The notes: generated by a model from the sequence alone, not told the origin. Shown: positions 26,734 to 36,200, numbered from the stretch's first letter. The stretch: DNA of 64,000 bases from an uncultured Prevotellaceae bacterium (GCA_946402905.1 CAMIYC010000002.1:1-64000), one strand, 5' to 3'. Numbers and translations are program-made.

Positions 26734-27429
26734 CTAATCCTCTCCGGAGACTTTCTCCTGATATCTTTGCAGCAACCATTCGTTTTGCTCGGGGATGCTC
26801 ATCTCACTGTTGTCAAGCAAGATGGCGTCATCGGCCTGACGCAATGGGCTCACCTCGCGATGGCTGTCGATATAGTCGCGCTCTTTCACATTCCGAAGCA
26901 CTTCGTCGTAGTCGGCTTCCTCGCCTTTGCCACGCAGCTCGTCATAACGGCGCTGGGCACGCACCTCAGCACTGGCAGTGACGAAGATTTTCAACTCGGC
27001 GTCGGGAAACACCACGGTGCCGATGTCACGGCCGTCCATCACCACGCCTTTGTCACGCCCCATCTGCTGTTGCTGGGCCACCATCGCTTCACGTACAAAG
27101 GGGATGGCGGCGATGCGGCTCACATTGTTGGACACTTCCATGCCGCGGATCTCTTGCTCCACACATTCTCCGTTCAGATAGGTGTCCGGACGTCCGGTCT
27201 CCGCATTGAGGGCGAAAGAGATACGTATGTCGTCCATCGACTCGCGCAACTGCTCCTCCTCGATGTGCTCTTCGTCCATCAGCTGGTGGCGGAGCGCATA
27301 AAGTGTCACGGAGCGGTACATCGCACCGGTGTCTACATAGATATAACCTATTTTGCGGGCAAGGTCTTTGGCCATGGTGCTCTTCCCGCAGGATGAGTGC
27401 CCGTCGATTGCAATTGTGATCTTTCTCAT
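26734..27429 (-). CDS. cmk: Cytidylate kinase
   Basis: Phosphorylates CMP and dCMP with ATP in pyrimidine salvage. The 231-residue protein has the P-loop GHSSCGKST at the N-terminus, [16 protein letters not shown], the [15 protein letters not shown] motif of the CMP-binding domain, and [16 protein letters not shown] of the lid. It starts five bases after porQ and is in the same transcript. The porQ-cmk pair followed by ispH nearby recalls the gene order I remember from Porphyromonas, though here ispH is on the opposite strand beyond the C10 protease. Confidence 0.94.
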   Translation of the reverse strand: MRKITIAIDGHSSCGKSTMAKDLARKIGYIYVDTGAMYRSVTLYALRHQLMDEEHIEEEQLRESMDDIRISFALNAETGRPDTYLNGECVEQEIRGMEVSNNVSRIAAIPFVREAMVAQQQQMGRDKGVVMDGRDIGTVVFPDAELKIFVTASAEVRAQRRYDELRGKGEEADYDEVLRNVKERDYIDSHREVSPLRQADDAILLDNSEMSIPEQNEWLLQRYQEKVSGED

Positions 27430-27434
27430 GTTTG

Positions 27435-28379
27435 TTATATGTTGAATGCTATGTTTGCGATGATTGAGGTGGATGAGACATGATATTTGCCATAAGAGAG
27501 CTGAAGCTTGAAACGCTCCAGTTGAATGCCACCACCAAACGACAGACCGGCACCGTGGCTGCTTTCGCTTTCGCCGCTCGCAATCGACATCTCATTGGCT
27601 CGGCGGAAATTGTAGCCGGCACCTATCCACACCTGTTGGGAGAGAAGAATGTCTATGCCCGCAGATAGGTGGTTGATGAATTTGTAGTCCCAGTGGGTCA
27701 GGTCGCTCAGTGTGGCCGACAGACGAAGGGGAGCCGCCTGGAGCCGCTTGCTCACACCCACGCGAAGGTCGAAGGGCAAACGCTCATACTCGTCGTCATA
27801 GGCTTCCAGCTGACCGCCCAGGTTGCGGGCTACGGCCGACAGCGAAAGATCACGCTCAGGGTCGTAGTAGTTCAGACCAAGGTCTACGCATACGGCGATG
27901 GAACTATATTTGCCGATATAGGAGTTGATGAATTTGGCAGCGATACCGCCCACCAGTTTGTCGGTCAGATTGTAACTCAGATAAGCGCCTAAGGAAATGT
28001 CTTTGGCGGAGAATTCTCCCGTCTCCACATTGTTCGCGTCCACTTCCTTCATGTTGCCGTAGCCCATGTACTGCCCGCTGGCGGCCATCGTGGCACGGTC
28101 GGCAAGGATCCAGCTATAGGTGGCACTGGCGGTATGGACGCCCGACATGTAGTTCATATAGTTCAGGCCGATGTTCTTGTCGTTCACAGAGGAGAGCAGG
28201 GCAGGATTGGAGAATATGAGCGATGCGTCATTCTCTATGATGCTGATGTTGTCGCCGCCAAGGGCTGCGGCATGCGCACTGACGGGCAGCCTGAGGAAAT
28301 TATAAATGGTTTGGCCCTCCTGAGCGGATGCTGGAATGGAGAAGAGGACGGTCAGAAGAGCTAAAACGATTTTTTTCAT
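27435..28379 (-). CDS. porQ: Type IX secretion system outer-membrane protein PorQ
   Basis: A barrel of the FadL/PorV-like group needed for type IX protein export and surface attachment. The 314-residue protein has a signal peptide ([20 protein letters not shown]), then the typical start [23 protein letters not shown], and repeated amphipathic strands ending [31 protein letters not shown] and [13 protein letters not shown] are conserved in the family. It is co-transcribed with cmk. The neighbouring C10 protease carries a matching sorting tail, so cargo and machine are close. The other por genes are not in the window. Confidence 0.85.
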   Translation of the reverse strand: MKKIVLALLTVLFSIPASAQEGQTIYNFLRLPVSAHAAALGGDNISIIENDASLIFSNPALLSSVNDKNIGLNYMNYMSGVHTASATYSWILADRATMAASGQYMGYGNMKEVDANNVETGEFSAKDISLGAYLSYNLTDKLVGGIAAKFINSYIGKYSSIAVCVDLGLNYYDPERDLSLSAVARNLGGQLEAYDDEYERLPFDLRVGVSKRLQAAPLRLSATLSDLTHWDYKFINHLSAGIDILLSQQVWIGAGYNFRRANEMSIASGESESSHGAGLSFGGGIQLERFKLQLSYGKYHVSSTSIIANIAFNI

Positions 28380-28696
28380 CTATTTCTCAAATTTATGGTG
28401 CCTGTGCAAAATTACAGCTTTTTCAGTTTTTTGCACCATGTTTGTACTTGAATATTTCAAAACACTAATAATATAACGGATTATTTCTCTCTTTATTGGA
28501 TGAAGACTTTATATTATTCTGTCTGCTCCAGAATGCACATTCCACGCTCTTCTGTAGCCAGAAGTACAGGGGGCTTGTGTGACAGCGTGAGCACACCGAA
28601 GACGGCGAATGCTGATAACGTAAAAATATTTAAATATTTTTGTAGTTTGGACGAATTCAATTAACTTTGTCTCCCCTAAGCAAACATTCACAATTC
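28380..28696. other. Divergent intergenic region between porQ and tonB
   Basis: No gene is visible in these 317 bases. On the minus strand TAATTTTG (complement of 28407-28414) is a likely porQ -7 element, without a clear -33 box. The tonB promoter occupies 28639-28669. The stretch between is AT-rich with no repeat or strong hairpin. Confidence 0.6.
28639..28669 (+). promoter_or_regulatory. Promoter of the tonB operon
   Basis: TTTG at 28639-28642 and TAACTTTG at 28662-28669 are separated by 19 bases, a perfect Bacteroidetes promoter. The ATG at 28697 lies about 20 bases from the expected start of transcription. Confidence 0.8.
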
Positions 28697-29404
28697 ATGG
28701 AGGTAAAAAAGTCTCTTTCGGCCGACCTGGAAAGCAGACGCAGCACGGGGTTCCTGTTGGGACTGGTGTTCGCGCTCGCGTTGTTGGTGGTATGCCTGGA
28801 GTACAACGCCAGTCAGTCGTTTGACGACTATGAAGACATTCTGGCAGGAGACATCCCGGAGGATATGGAGATGTTGCCACCGCTGGAAGACAGTCCTGAG
28901 CTGGAGGAGATACACCCGGATGTCGCTCCCGTGACAGAGCAGATCGTCACGGTGGAGGAAAATAAGATGCCAGAGAAAAAAGAACTCGATCTGCCACCCC
29001 GACCGGTGGAACTGGCATTGCAAGAGGAAGTGACGCTGGAGGATATCATCGACGATGTCATGCCTGAGGCGAAAGACGAAGTGGAAGAGGTGCTGCCTCT
29101 CAGGGTCGTCGAGCAGTTGCCGCAGTTTCCGGGGGGGATGATGCTCTTCATGAAATGGCTTACTAAAAACCTGAAGTATCCCGACGCGGCACGGCGGCAA
29201 CAGATTCAGGGACGTGTGATGGTCGCTTTCATCGTCAACGCCGACGGCACCACCGTCGACGCCAAGGTGGTCAATCAGGTACATCCTCTACTCGAAAGGG
29301 AGGCCTTGCGCGTCATCAGAATGATGCCACGCTGGCAACCGGGCATCAGCAACGGACAGACCTGCCGCACCTTGGTACATATTCCCATTGTATTCAAATT
29401 ATAA
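28697..29404 (+). CDS. TonB family energy transducer
   Basis: Carries proton-motive energy from the inner membrane to outer-membrane receptors. From ATG 28697 the protein has 235 residues: an N-terminal membrane anchor (GFLLGLVFALALLVVCLEYN), a long acidic Pro/Glu-rich periplasmic spacer (about 45-140), and the C-terminal TonB domain (FPGGMMLFMKWLTKNLKYP, QGRVMVAFIVNADGT, MPRWQPGISNGQ). The plan is normal for Bacteroidetes TonB. The ExbB/ExbD partners are not here. The start at 28667 is rejected because it lies in the promoter. A five-gene run follows with gaps of 0-18 bases. Confidence 0.9.
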   Translation: MEVKKSLSADLESRRSTGFLLGLVFALALLVVCLEYNASQSFDDYEDILAGDIPEDMEMLPPLEDSPELEEIHPDVAPVTEQIVTVEENKMPEKKELDLPPRPVELALQEEVTLEDIIDDVMPEAKDEVEEVLPLRVVEQLPQFPGGMMLFMKWLTKNLKYPDAARRQQIQGRVMVAFIVNADGTTVDAKVVNQVHPLLEREALRVIRMMPRWQPGISNGQTCRTLVHIPIVFKL

Positions 29405-29415
29405 GATATATGATC

Positions 29416-30390
29416 ATGTATAATTCAAATGAACTCTTAGAACTGATCAACAGCCACTTGGAAGAGGTGGCACGCAACAGAAAACCGGTGGGACTCTATG
29501 AGCCCATCCGTTATGTGCTGTCGCTGGGTGGAAAACGCATACGCCCCACGCTCATGCTCCTGGCATACAATCTATACAAGGACGACCCCGAAAGCATCAT
29601 TTCATCTGCATGCGCACTGGAGACCTATCACAACTACACGCTCCTGCACGACGACCTCATGGACAATGCTGACCTGCGGCGAGGACACATGACTGTGCAT
29701 AAGAGATGGGATGCCAACACGGCCATCCTCTCGGGAGACTCCATGCTTGTGCTGGCCTATGAACGCATGGCGCAATGCCGGGGCGACAAATTGTACGAGG
29801 TGCTCGACCTCTTTTCTAAGACGGCATTGGAGATCGGCGAGGGACAGCAATATGACATGGACTTTGAGAGCAGGAACGATGTCACCGAAGAGGAGTATAT
29901 CGAGATGATAAGACTCAAGACAAGCGTGCTGCTCGCTTGTGCCATGAAAATAGGGGGCATCTTGGCCGACGCTCCGAAGGAAGACGCCGACAACCTATAT
30001 AAGTTCGGCGAGCAGATAGGTCTGGCTTTCCAGTTGCAAGACGACTATCTCGATGTCTATGGAGACACCAAGGTGTTTGGAAAAGCCATCGGAGGTGACA
30101 TCATCTCGAATAAAAAAACCTATATGCTCATCAATGCATTGGCTTTGGCCAGTGACAAGCAGCGTGACACCATGATGCAATGGCTCGACATGCCCAATCC
30201 TGACCCGCAGGAAAAGGTGGCGGCTATCACTGAACTGTACAATGAGATTGGTATCAACAGGCTGGCCACGGAGAAAATCAAGTACTATTTCCATGAGAGC
30301 AGGAAATTTCTCGATGCCATCAAGGTGAGTGATGAGCGGAAGCAGGAGCTCATCGCCTACACCAACGACATGATGAAAAGAGAGTATTAA
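29416..30390 (+). CDS. Polyprenyl diphosphate synthase (geranyl/farnesyl/octaprenyl type)
   Basis: A trans-isoprenyl diphosphate synthase that joins IPP units to an allylic primer for quinone or carrier lipids. From ATG 29416 the protein has 324 residues (an ATG six bases earlier is also possible). It shows GGKRIRPTLMLL, the first aspartate-rich motif HDDLMDNADLRRG, the GEGQQYDM helix, the KTSVLLACAMKIGG helix, and the second motif FQLQDDYLDVYGD. DDLMD with two residues between the aspartates is the usual bacterial form. Chain length cannot be told. The ispH gene on the same strand would supply its substrate. Confidence 0.9.
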   Translation: MYNSNELLELINSHLEEVARNRKPVGLYEPIRYVLSLGGKRIRPTLMLLAYNLYKDDPESIISSACALETYHNYTLLHDDLMDNADLRRGHMTVHKRWDANTAILSGDSMLVLAYERMAQCRGDKLYEVLDLFSKTALEIGEGQQYDMDFESRNDVTEEEYIEMIRLKTSVLLACAMKIGGILADAPKEDADNLYKFGEQIGLAFQLQDDYLDVYGDTKVFGKAIGGDIISNKKTYMLINALALASDKQRDTMMQWLDMPNPDPQEKVAAITELYNEIGINRLATEKIKYYFHESRKFLDAIKVSDERKQELIAYTNDMMKREY

Positions 30391-30408
30391 CCTCGCCGGA
30401 CACGTGAA

Positions 30409-31107
30409 ATGCCTTACAGACGTTTACCCAAGACCGACGCATCAAGGCTGAAAGCCCTTAAAGCCCTGACCGACAGTGATGTCGCTTATACCGTGGAGGC
30501 ACGGTTTCTCGACCGGGAGATGACAGCTGAGGCACGAAGGCTGTGCGACAGCTTGTCGCAGGCTCTGGAGCAGTATCAACTGTGCATGCGCACCCAGGTG
30601 CGCTATTCCAGGCGCATCATAGGATTGCAGCATCAGGCCATGATGTATGTCAGCCATTTCCTCCAGGTGCTCTTCCTCGCCGTCGAGAGAGGGGAGGTGA
30701 GCCGCGACACGCTTACGATGTATGGACTGGCACGGGAGAATACTGTAGTGCCATACCTGAAAACGTCTGAGGCGGTCATGGAGTGGGCACCAAAGGTGAT
30801 AGCCGGTGAGAAAAAACGGGTGAAAAATGGTGGGAGACCCATCCTCTCGCCCTCGATAGGCACCGTGATCACGCATTTCGACGTGTTCAAGGGCATGTAC
30901 GACTCTCAGCTGCAGTATCAGATGCGCACAAAGGCCGCGCTGACAGAAATATCGTCTTTACGCACAAAAATCGATGAGGTCATACTCAACCTCTGGAACC
31001 AAATTGAGAAGCATTATGAGAATGAGCCGCCTGAGACGCGCTACGCACAATGCCGGCGCTACGGGATCGTATATTATTACCGGCGGCATGAGCCACACAT
31101 ATACTGA
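30409..31107 (+). CDS. Conserved hypothetical protein, unknown function
   Basis: The 232-residue protein has no signal peptide and no membrane span. It is rich in helix-forming residues with many Arg, Glu and Gln and is probably a helical bundle (TAEARRLCDSLSQALEQYQLC, MRTKAALTEISSLRTKIDEVILNLWNQIEKHY). Basic patches (GEKKRVKNGGRP, CRRYGIVYYYRR) suggest a nucleic-acid or phosphate contact but this is only a guess. No named domain is recognised. The stop overlaps the TatD start by one base (TGATG), so the two are translationally coupled within the tonB run. Confidence 0.6.
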   Translation: MPYRRLPKTDASRLKALKALTDSDVAYTVEARFLDREMTAEARRLCDSLSQALEQYQLCMRTQVRYSRRIIGLQHQAMMYVSHFLQVLFLAVERGEVSRDTLTMYGLARENTVVPYLKTSEAVMEWAPKVIAGEKKRVKNGGRPILSPSIGTVITHFDVFKGMYDSQLQYQMRTKAALTEISSLRTKIDEVILNLWNQIEKHYENEPPETRYAQCRRYGIVYYYRRHEPHIY

Positions 31108-31880
31108 TGAGATTCATAGACAGTCATATACACATCGACGGACCGGAATTTGACGAAGACCGTCAGGAGGTGATACAGCGTGCCCGTGAGGCAGGTGTCT
31201 GTGCCATGTTGGTGCCGGCCATCGACTTGGCATCGCTTGATACGGTGGTCGGGGTATGCCGGCAAAACCCAGGATACGCCTATCCTATGATCGGACTGCA
31301 TCCCGAAGAGGTGAGGGCCGATTACGGGAGTGTGCTGGAACGGATGAAAGAACAGCTGACACCCGATTTCATCGCTATCGGCGAGGTGGGTCTCGACTAT
31401 TACTGGAGCCGTGAGTTTGAGCGGGAGCAAGCCGACGCTTTTGAGCGGCAGGTGCAATGGGCGTGTGAGACCGGACTGCCGCTGATGATACATTGTCGCA
31501 AGGCACAGAATGAGATGGTGGCCATATTGCGGCGCTATAGGCACCAACTGCCGGGCGGTGTGTTCCACTGCTTTACGGGAAATGCCATCGAGGCGGCACA
31601 ACTGCTGGAGTTTGATGGCTTCGTATTGGGCATCGGCGGCGTGCTGACTTTTAAGAAAAGCAACCTGCCACAGACGCTTGGTGATGTCCCCTTAGACCGT
31701 ATCGTGTTGGAGACCGACGCTCCATATATGGCACCGGTGCCCATGAGAGGCAAGCGCAATGAGAGTGCTTTCCTGGTCTATGTCATTCAAAAACTGGCAG
31801 AATGTTATGGAGTGAGTGAGGAACGGGTAGCTGAGGTCACCACGGACAACGTACGCAGGATATTCAGGAAAATCGTATGA
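31107..31880 (+). CDS. TatD family metal-dependent hydrolase (DNase)
   Basis: A TIM-barrel metal hydrolase; family members act as 3'-5' exonucleases and in DNA quality control. The 257-residue protein has every metal-binding block: IDSHIHIDGPEFDE at the N-terminus, IGEVGLDYYW, LMIHCRKAQNEM, VFHCFTGNA, and IVLETDAPYMAPVPMRGKRNE near the C-terminus. The start overlaps the stop of the gene before, and the stop overlaps the ATG of the deacylase-like gene, so it sits mid-operon. It is probably cytoplasmic. Confidence 0.92.
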   Translation: MRFIDSHIHIDGPEFDEDRQEVIQRAREAGVCAMLVPAIDLASLDTVVGVCRQNPGYAYPMIGLHPEEVRADYGSVLERMKEQLTPDFIAIGEVGLDYYWSREFEREQADAFERQVQWACETGLPLMIHCRKAQNEMVAILRRYRHQLPGGVFHCFTGNAIEAAQLLEFDGFVLGIGGVLTFKKSNLPQTLGDVPLDRIVLETDAPYMAPVPMRGKRNESAFLVYVIQKLAECYGVSEERVAEVTTDNVRRIFRKIV

Positions 31881-33133
31881 GAAAAAGGCGGTGGATAATG
31901 ATTATAGGACTGGTGGCGTGCCTGCTCGCCCATGCAGAGCAGGGTGATACGCTGACAAGGCACTGGGGCGCCAGCCTCAATGTCAATCCGGGGTGGGCCA
32001 TCGTCATGGACAAATATCAGAAGAAATGGCAGAAAGGCACACGCAATTTTTCTTTTGGAGGTGAAATCTCCTATTCCGCGCTACGCTCAGACAGCGATGT
32101 CTTTGCTGCCTCATACGGATATCCTGTTCTAAGCCTCGGCATGAAATACAGCCTCAACCACGATATTACCATGCGCCGTACGCCAGACCCCGCTTGGGGA
32201 AAGGCTCAGATGGTCGATTACGATTCCTATATGGGCAATTCGTTTTCGCTTTACGGGTCGTTTGCACGACCCTTGTTCCGCAACAGAAAGTGGGACGCTG
32301 ACTATGCCCTCAACATCGGGGTGGGCTTTAGCCCTACCAAATACAATCCCACATACAATGTCGACAATGAGATGATCGGAGCCAGATGGCTTATCTTCTT
32401 CGGGGCTGCACTGCACGGCTCATATCATTTCGCCAAAGACTGGGGACTGAGGGCTGGACTGGAATACTGGCACCTGAGCAATGGAGCCCTCAACCGCCCC
32501 AACAAAGGCGCCAATATCCTGGGACCTACGCTGGCTTTGGTCTACGAACCCTATTATAAGGATGTATCACGGCGTGATACAACACACGTGCCGAAGACTT
32601 TCAAACGTTATGTATATCTCAACCTCACTGCAGGTATAGGAGGAAAGTCACTGCTCGAGGACTGGCAGAAAACACAGTTTGAGACAGCTTCCGACGACCC
32701 GCAGTACCGCACATCTACCTTCCCCCACTATTGGGCTTATTCTTTCCAGGCTGACCTGATGTACCGCTATCACAGAAAATGGGCGTCAGGCATCGGATTT
32801 GATGTCTTCTATGGCACCTATGCCTCGCATGTAAGGAAAATGGACGAGGATGCCGGACTCAACCTCCCACACAGCCCGTGGTCGCTGGGCATCGCATTCA
32901 AGCACCAGGTGTTTTATCATCGTCTCTCACTCGCTATGTCTGCCGGACCCTATTTGTATCGCAGGATGGGCAACAATGCCAATAAGACGGAAAAATGGTT
33001 TTATGAGCGCATAGGATTGCAGTATACTATACCGCATCTGGGGGGACTCACCATCGGTGGCTTCGTCAAGGCACATTTAGCCAAGGCCGACTTGACAGAG
33101 TTCATCATCTCCTATCCTATCGTCCTCTGGTGA
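31877..33133 (+). CDS. Acyloxyacyl hydrolase / PagL-like lipid A deacylase
   Basis: A 418-residue outer-membrane barrel that may trim acyl chains from lipid A. It has a signal peptide (MRKRRWIMIIGLVACLLAHA) and alternating strands throughout. The active-site segment is LEYWHLSNGALNRPNKGANILGP, where His199, Ser201 and Asn202 match the PagL H-x-S-N motif. In P. aeruginosa PagL a glutamate 12 residues after the serine completes the triad; here that place is Asn213. The family is long in Bacteroidetes (about 400 residues against 150 in PagL). It overlaps tatD by four bases. Substrate is inferred from the family only. Confidence 0.75.
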   Translation: MRKRRWIMIIGLVACLLAHAEQGDTLTRHWGASLNVNPGWAIVMDKYQKKWQKGTRNFSFGGEISYSALRSDSDVFAASYGYPVLSLGMKYSLNHDITMRRTPDPAWGKAQMVDYDSYMGNSFSLYGSFARPLFRNRKWDADYALNIGVGFSPTKYNPTYNVDNEMIGARWLIFFGAALHGSYHFAKDWGLRAGLEYWHLSNGALNRPNKGANILGPTLALVYEPYYKDVSRRDTTHVPKTFKRYVYLNLTAGIGGKSLLEDWQKTQFETASDDPQYRTSTFPHYWAYSFQADLMYRYHRKWASGIGFDVFYGTYASHVRKMDEDAGLNLPHSPWSLGIAFKHQVFYHRLSLAMSAGPYLYRRMGNNANKTEKWFYERIGLQYTIPHLGGLTIGGFVKAHLAKADLTEFIISYPIVLW

Positions 33134-33192
33134 TTACTACAGGGTGGCAGAGAATTGCGTACAAAAAGTATCAGGTTTTCACGGATTTGATG

Positions 33193-33200
33193 TATATTTG
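33193..33200 (+). promoter_or_regulatory. Probable -7 element for the GH28-GH43 unit
   Basis: TATATTTG (33193-33200) fits TAnnTTTG and lies 13 bases before the ATG at 33213, which implies a very short leader. No good TTTG is seen at the expected distance upstream. Confidence 0.45.
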
Positions 33201-33212
33201 CAAAAAAAAGAT

Positions 33213-34574
33213 ATGAAGACAATTTTGTTGGGGGGATGGTTGCTGATGAGCACACTTTGTGCAAACGGCACCGAGTATAATATCCGTGACTTTGGCGCCG
33301 TTAGCGATACCACACGTCTCAGCACCGAGGCTGTACAGCGTGCCATCGACGCATGTCATGAGGCTGGCGGAGGGCGCGTAGTAGTGCCTGCAGGGGGATA
33401 TAAGATAGGGACGATACAGTTGCGCTCGCATGTGAATCTGCACCTGCAACAGGGGGCTACACTCTATGGCAGCACCTCACTTGCAGATTATCGCCCTATG
33501 AAGTCGGCTTATGTCTCACTGCGCACGCAGACGGAGACGGTGCAACTGATCTATGCCGACAATGTGGACAATGTGGTCATCGACGGCTATGGCACCATCG
33601 ACGGGCGTGGACGGGCTTTTGCCAAACTGTCGTGGAATGACGAAGGAATCACGCGCCCGCATTTGCTGCGGTTCATCCAGAGCCGCGACATCGTGGTGAA
33701 AGACATCACCCTGCGCAATTCGGGCTGCTGGATGCAGCACTACCTGGCCTGCGACAGACTCCGAATAGAAGGCATTAAGGTGTTCAACCGCAACAATTAC
33801 AACAACGACGCCCTCGACATCGACGGATGCCATGATGTCGTGGTCTGTGGGATGATCGCCGACAGCGACGACGATGGCATCACGCTGAAAAGCACATCGC
33901 CACGGCTGTGTGAAAACATCCGTATCGCAGACTGCGTGGTGTCCAGCCACTGCAATGCCGTGAAATTGGGCACGGAGACCAACGGCGGCTTCCGGAATGT
34001 CAATATCTCGGGCATCGTAGTGAAACCCAGTGAGAATCAGCAGGAAAAATTCTTCGGACAGTGGATAGGATCGTCGGCCATCTCGCTCGAAATCGTAGAC
34101 GGTGGGGTGCTTGAAAATGTCAATATCTCCGATTTCACTGTTGAGGGCACTGAGTCGCCCATCTTTGTGAGACTGGGCAACAGAGCCCGTGGCTATTATG
34201 AAGGACAGGTCATCAATCAGGTAGGAAAGATCAGCGGGGTGCATATTGATAACGTGCAGATCAGAAACGCAGGACGGATGGGATGCTCCATCACCGGACT
34301 GCCGGGCCATCCCGTGGAGAATATACGGGTGAGCCGTGTCACCCTGCATCATCGGGGAGGGGTGACCGAAAGCGACATGGGTGAGATAAAGCGCAGTATC
34401 GCCGACGAGAAAGAGAAGGAATATCCCGAGGCCACCATGTGGGGGTGCCTGCCCGCCAAAGGCTTTTACGTGCGCCATGCCAGACAGGTGGAAATATCCG
34501 ATTTCCGTGTGCTGACCGACCAGAAAGATGTGCGCCCCGAAATCGTACGTGAGGATGTGACTCCAATTGATTAA
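33213..34574 (+). CDS. GH28 polygalacturonase-type glycoside hydrolase
   Basis: Cleaves galacturonan or related pectin chains. From ATG 33213 the protein has 453 residues; an upstream start is rejected because it would overlap the -7 element. A signal peptide (MKTILLGGWLLMSTLCANG) is followed by a pectate-lyase-like N-domain (YNIRDFGAVSDTT, AIDACHEAGGGRVVVPAG), then a right-handed beta helix. Catalytic motifs of GH28 are visible: RNNYNNDALDIDGC (general acid/base region), DSDDDGITLKS (paired aspartates), and SSHCNAVKLGTET. It is followed 16 bases later by a GH43, then a hexuronate-type transporter, so it belongs to a pectin-degrading set. Confidence 0.85.
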   Translation: MKTILLGGWLLMSTLCANGTEYNIRDFGAVSDTTRLSTEAVQRAIDACHEAGGGRVVVPAGGYKIGTIQLRSHVNLHLQQGATLYGSTSLADYRPMKSAYVSLRTQTETVQLIYADNVDNVVIDGYGTIDGRGRAFAKLSWNDEGITRPHLLRFIQSRDIVVKDITLRNSGCWMQHYLACDRLRIEGIKVFNRNNYNNDALDIDGCHDVVVCGMIADSDDDGITLKSTSPRLCENIRIADCVVSSHCNAVKLGTETNGGFRNVNISGIVVKPSENQQEKFFGQWIGSSAISLEIVDGGVLENVNISDFTVEGTESPIFVRLGNRARGYYEGQVINQVGKISGVHIDNVQIRNAGRMGCSITGLPGHPVENIRVSRVTLHHRGGVTESDMGEIKRSIADEKEKEYPEATMWGCLPAKGFYVRHARQVEISDFRVLTDQKDVRPEIVREDVTPID

Positions 34575-34590
34575 CCTTTCGTTCAGACTG

Positions 34591-36093
34591 ATGAGAAAAC
34601 TTCTTTTACTTTCAGCCTTATGCTTCTGTGGCCTCGCATGGGCACAGCACAGTCTGTCGGCATGGGGTGATCAGGGAAACGGCACGTATATCAATCCGGT
34701 GATCAACGCCGACTTCTCTGACCCTGATGTCATCAGAGTGGGAGAGAAATATTATATGGTGGCATCTGATTTCCATTTCATCGGTATGCAGGTACTTGAG
34801 TCTGAAGATATGCTCCACTGGAGGTATATCAGCCAGATCTATGACCGTTTTGATGAGCCGGGCTGGGACGGCAACCGGCATTATGCCGGGGGATCATGGG
34901 CTCCATCCATACGATACCACAATGGCGAATTTTACGTGTTTTTCTGCACGCCCGACGAGGGACTGTATATGAGTAAGGCCAAAGACCCTGCCGGACCGTG
35001 GTCGCCGCTGCATCTGGTAAAAAGGGTGGCCAAATGGGAGGACCCGTGCCCCTTGTGGGATGATGACGGGAAAGCTTATCTCGGAAGAAGCCGCCATGGA
35101 GCAGGGCCGATTATCGTGCATCGTATGTCGGACGACGGACGCGAACTGCTTGACGATGGCGTCACCGTATATACAGGACCTGTAGCGGAGGGCACCAAAT
35201 GGCTCAAACGCAACGGATACTATTACCTCATCATACCTGAAGGTGGGGTGGGGCAGGGATGGCAGACGGTGCTACGTTCCAAGAATATTTACGGACCTTA
35301 TGAGAAGAAAGTGGTGCTGGAGCAAGGCTCCACGGCCATCAACGGACCACATCAGGGGGCTTTGGTCGATACACCCGATGGGCAGTGGTGGTTCTATCAT
35401 TTCCAGGAAACACCCGTACTCGGGCGGGTGGTGCATCTGCAACCGGCACGCTGGGCTGACGACTGGCCGTTGATGGGAGTGGATATCGATGGAAATGGTA
35501 TCGGAGAGCCGGTCTCGGTATGGACTTCGCCTTTCCCCGGCAGACAGGATGCCCCTCTGACCACCGACGACGATTTCTCATCCACACAGCTGGCTCTGCA
35601 ATGGCAATGGAACCACAACCCTGACAATGGAAAATGGAGCCTGGACGAACGCAGAGGGTGGCTGACGCTGAAAGCCTCACCGGCCGATTGCCTGAAAGAG
35701 AGTCGTAATATGCTTACGCAGAAGGTGATAGGGTGTGTAAGTGAAAGTTCTACTCTAATGGCGTCTTCCGGTCAATGCCGGGCCGGACTTTTTTGTATAG
35801 GCAGGCAGTTTCATGCTATAGGTATCTGTCCGGAGGGTGTCTATGTGGAGACGGATGGCGAAGTGCAAATCATACGCCGTGGTAAGTTCTCCCGTCTCTA
35901 TCTCAAGGTCACCGATGACTGTGTGAAAAATGAACACCAGTTTTATTACAGCACCGACGGCAAAAAATTCCTGCAGGCAGGAGAACGCTTCGCCATGAGG
36001 GCCGGATTCTGGAAGGGAATACGGGTGGGGCTTTTCTGTTATGGTGACAAGGGGCAGGCTCAGTTCGATTACTTCAAGATGACTTGTCAATGA
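34591..36093 (+). CDS. GH43 arabinofuranosidase/xylosidase-type glycoside hydrolase
   Basis: From ATG 34591 the protein has 500 residues: signal peptide (MRKLLLLSALCFCGLAWAQ), a five-bladed beta-propeller and a C-terminal beta-sandwich (about 340-500, starting DDDFSSTQLALQWQWNHNPD). Catalytic residues of GH43 can be seen: the general base Asp in NADFSDPDVIRVG, the modulating Asp in WEDPCPLWDDDGKAYLG, and the general acid Glu in VAEGTKWLKRNGYYY. It probably removes arabinose or xylose side groups from pectin or hemicellulose. The gap from the GH28 gene is 16 bases, so they share a transcript. Confidence 0.87.
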   Translation: MRKLLLLSALCFCGLAWAQHSLSAWGDQGNGTYINPVINADFSDPDVIRVGEKYYMVASDFHFIGMQVLESEDMLHWRYISQIYDRFDEPGWDGNRHYAGGSWAPSIRYHNGEFYVFFCTPDEGLYMSKAKDPAGPWSPLHLVKRVAKWEDPCPLWDDDGKAYLGRSRHGAGPIIVHRMSDDGRELLDDGVTVYTGPVAEGTKWLKRNGYYYLIIPEGGVGQGWQTVLRSKNIYGPYEKKVVLEQGSTAINGPHQGALVDTPDGQWWFYHFQETPVLGRVVHLQPARWADDWPLMGVDIDGNGIGEPVSVWTSPFPGRQDAPLTTDDDFSSTQLALQWQWNHNPDNGKWSLDERRGWLTLKASPADCLKESRNMLTQKVIGCVSESSTLMASSGQCRAGLFCIGRQFHAIGICPEGVYVETDGEVQIIRRGKFSRLYLKVTDDCVKNEHQFYYSTDGKKFLQAGERFAMRAGFWKGIRVGLFCYGDKGQAQFDYFKMTCQ

Positions 36094-36169
36094 CCCTTCA
36101 TCAAATATTCAGTGAGAGCTATCCAAAGTCCTGAATAATAGGCAAGAGTAAAAATATATCATTATTTTC

Positions 36170-36200
36170 TTTGTTTTTTGAGCAGATTGACGTACCTTTG
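36170..36200 (+). promoter_or_regulatory. Promoter of the hexuronate transporter gene
   Basis: TTTG at 36170-36173 and TACCTTTG at 36193-36200 are separated by 19 bases, a perfect Bacteroidetes promoter. The ATG at 36264 gives a leader of about 57 bases, so this gene has its own promoter apart from the GH28-GH43 unit. Confidence 0.8.

Noticed and set aside
33516..34478. 320-codon open frame opposite the GH28 gene
   Set aside because: GH28 motifs are all in the plus frame; the shadow frame is His/Val/Asp-rich nonsense.
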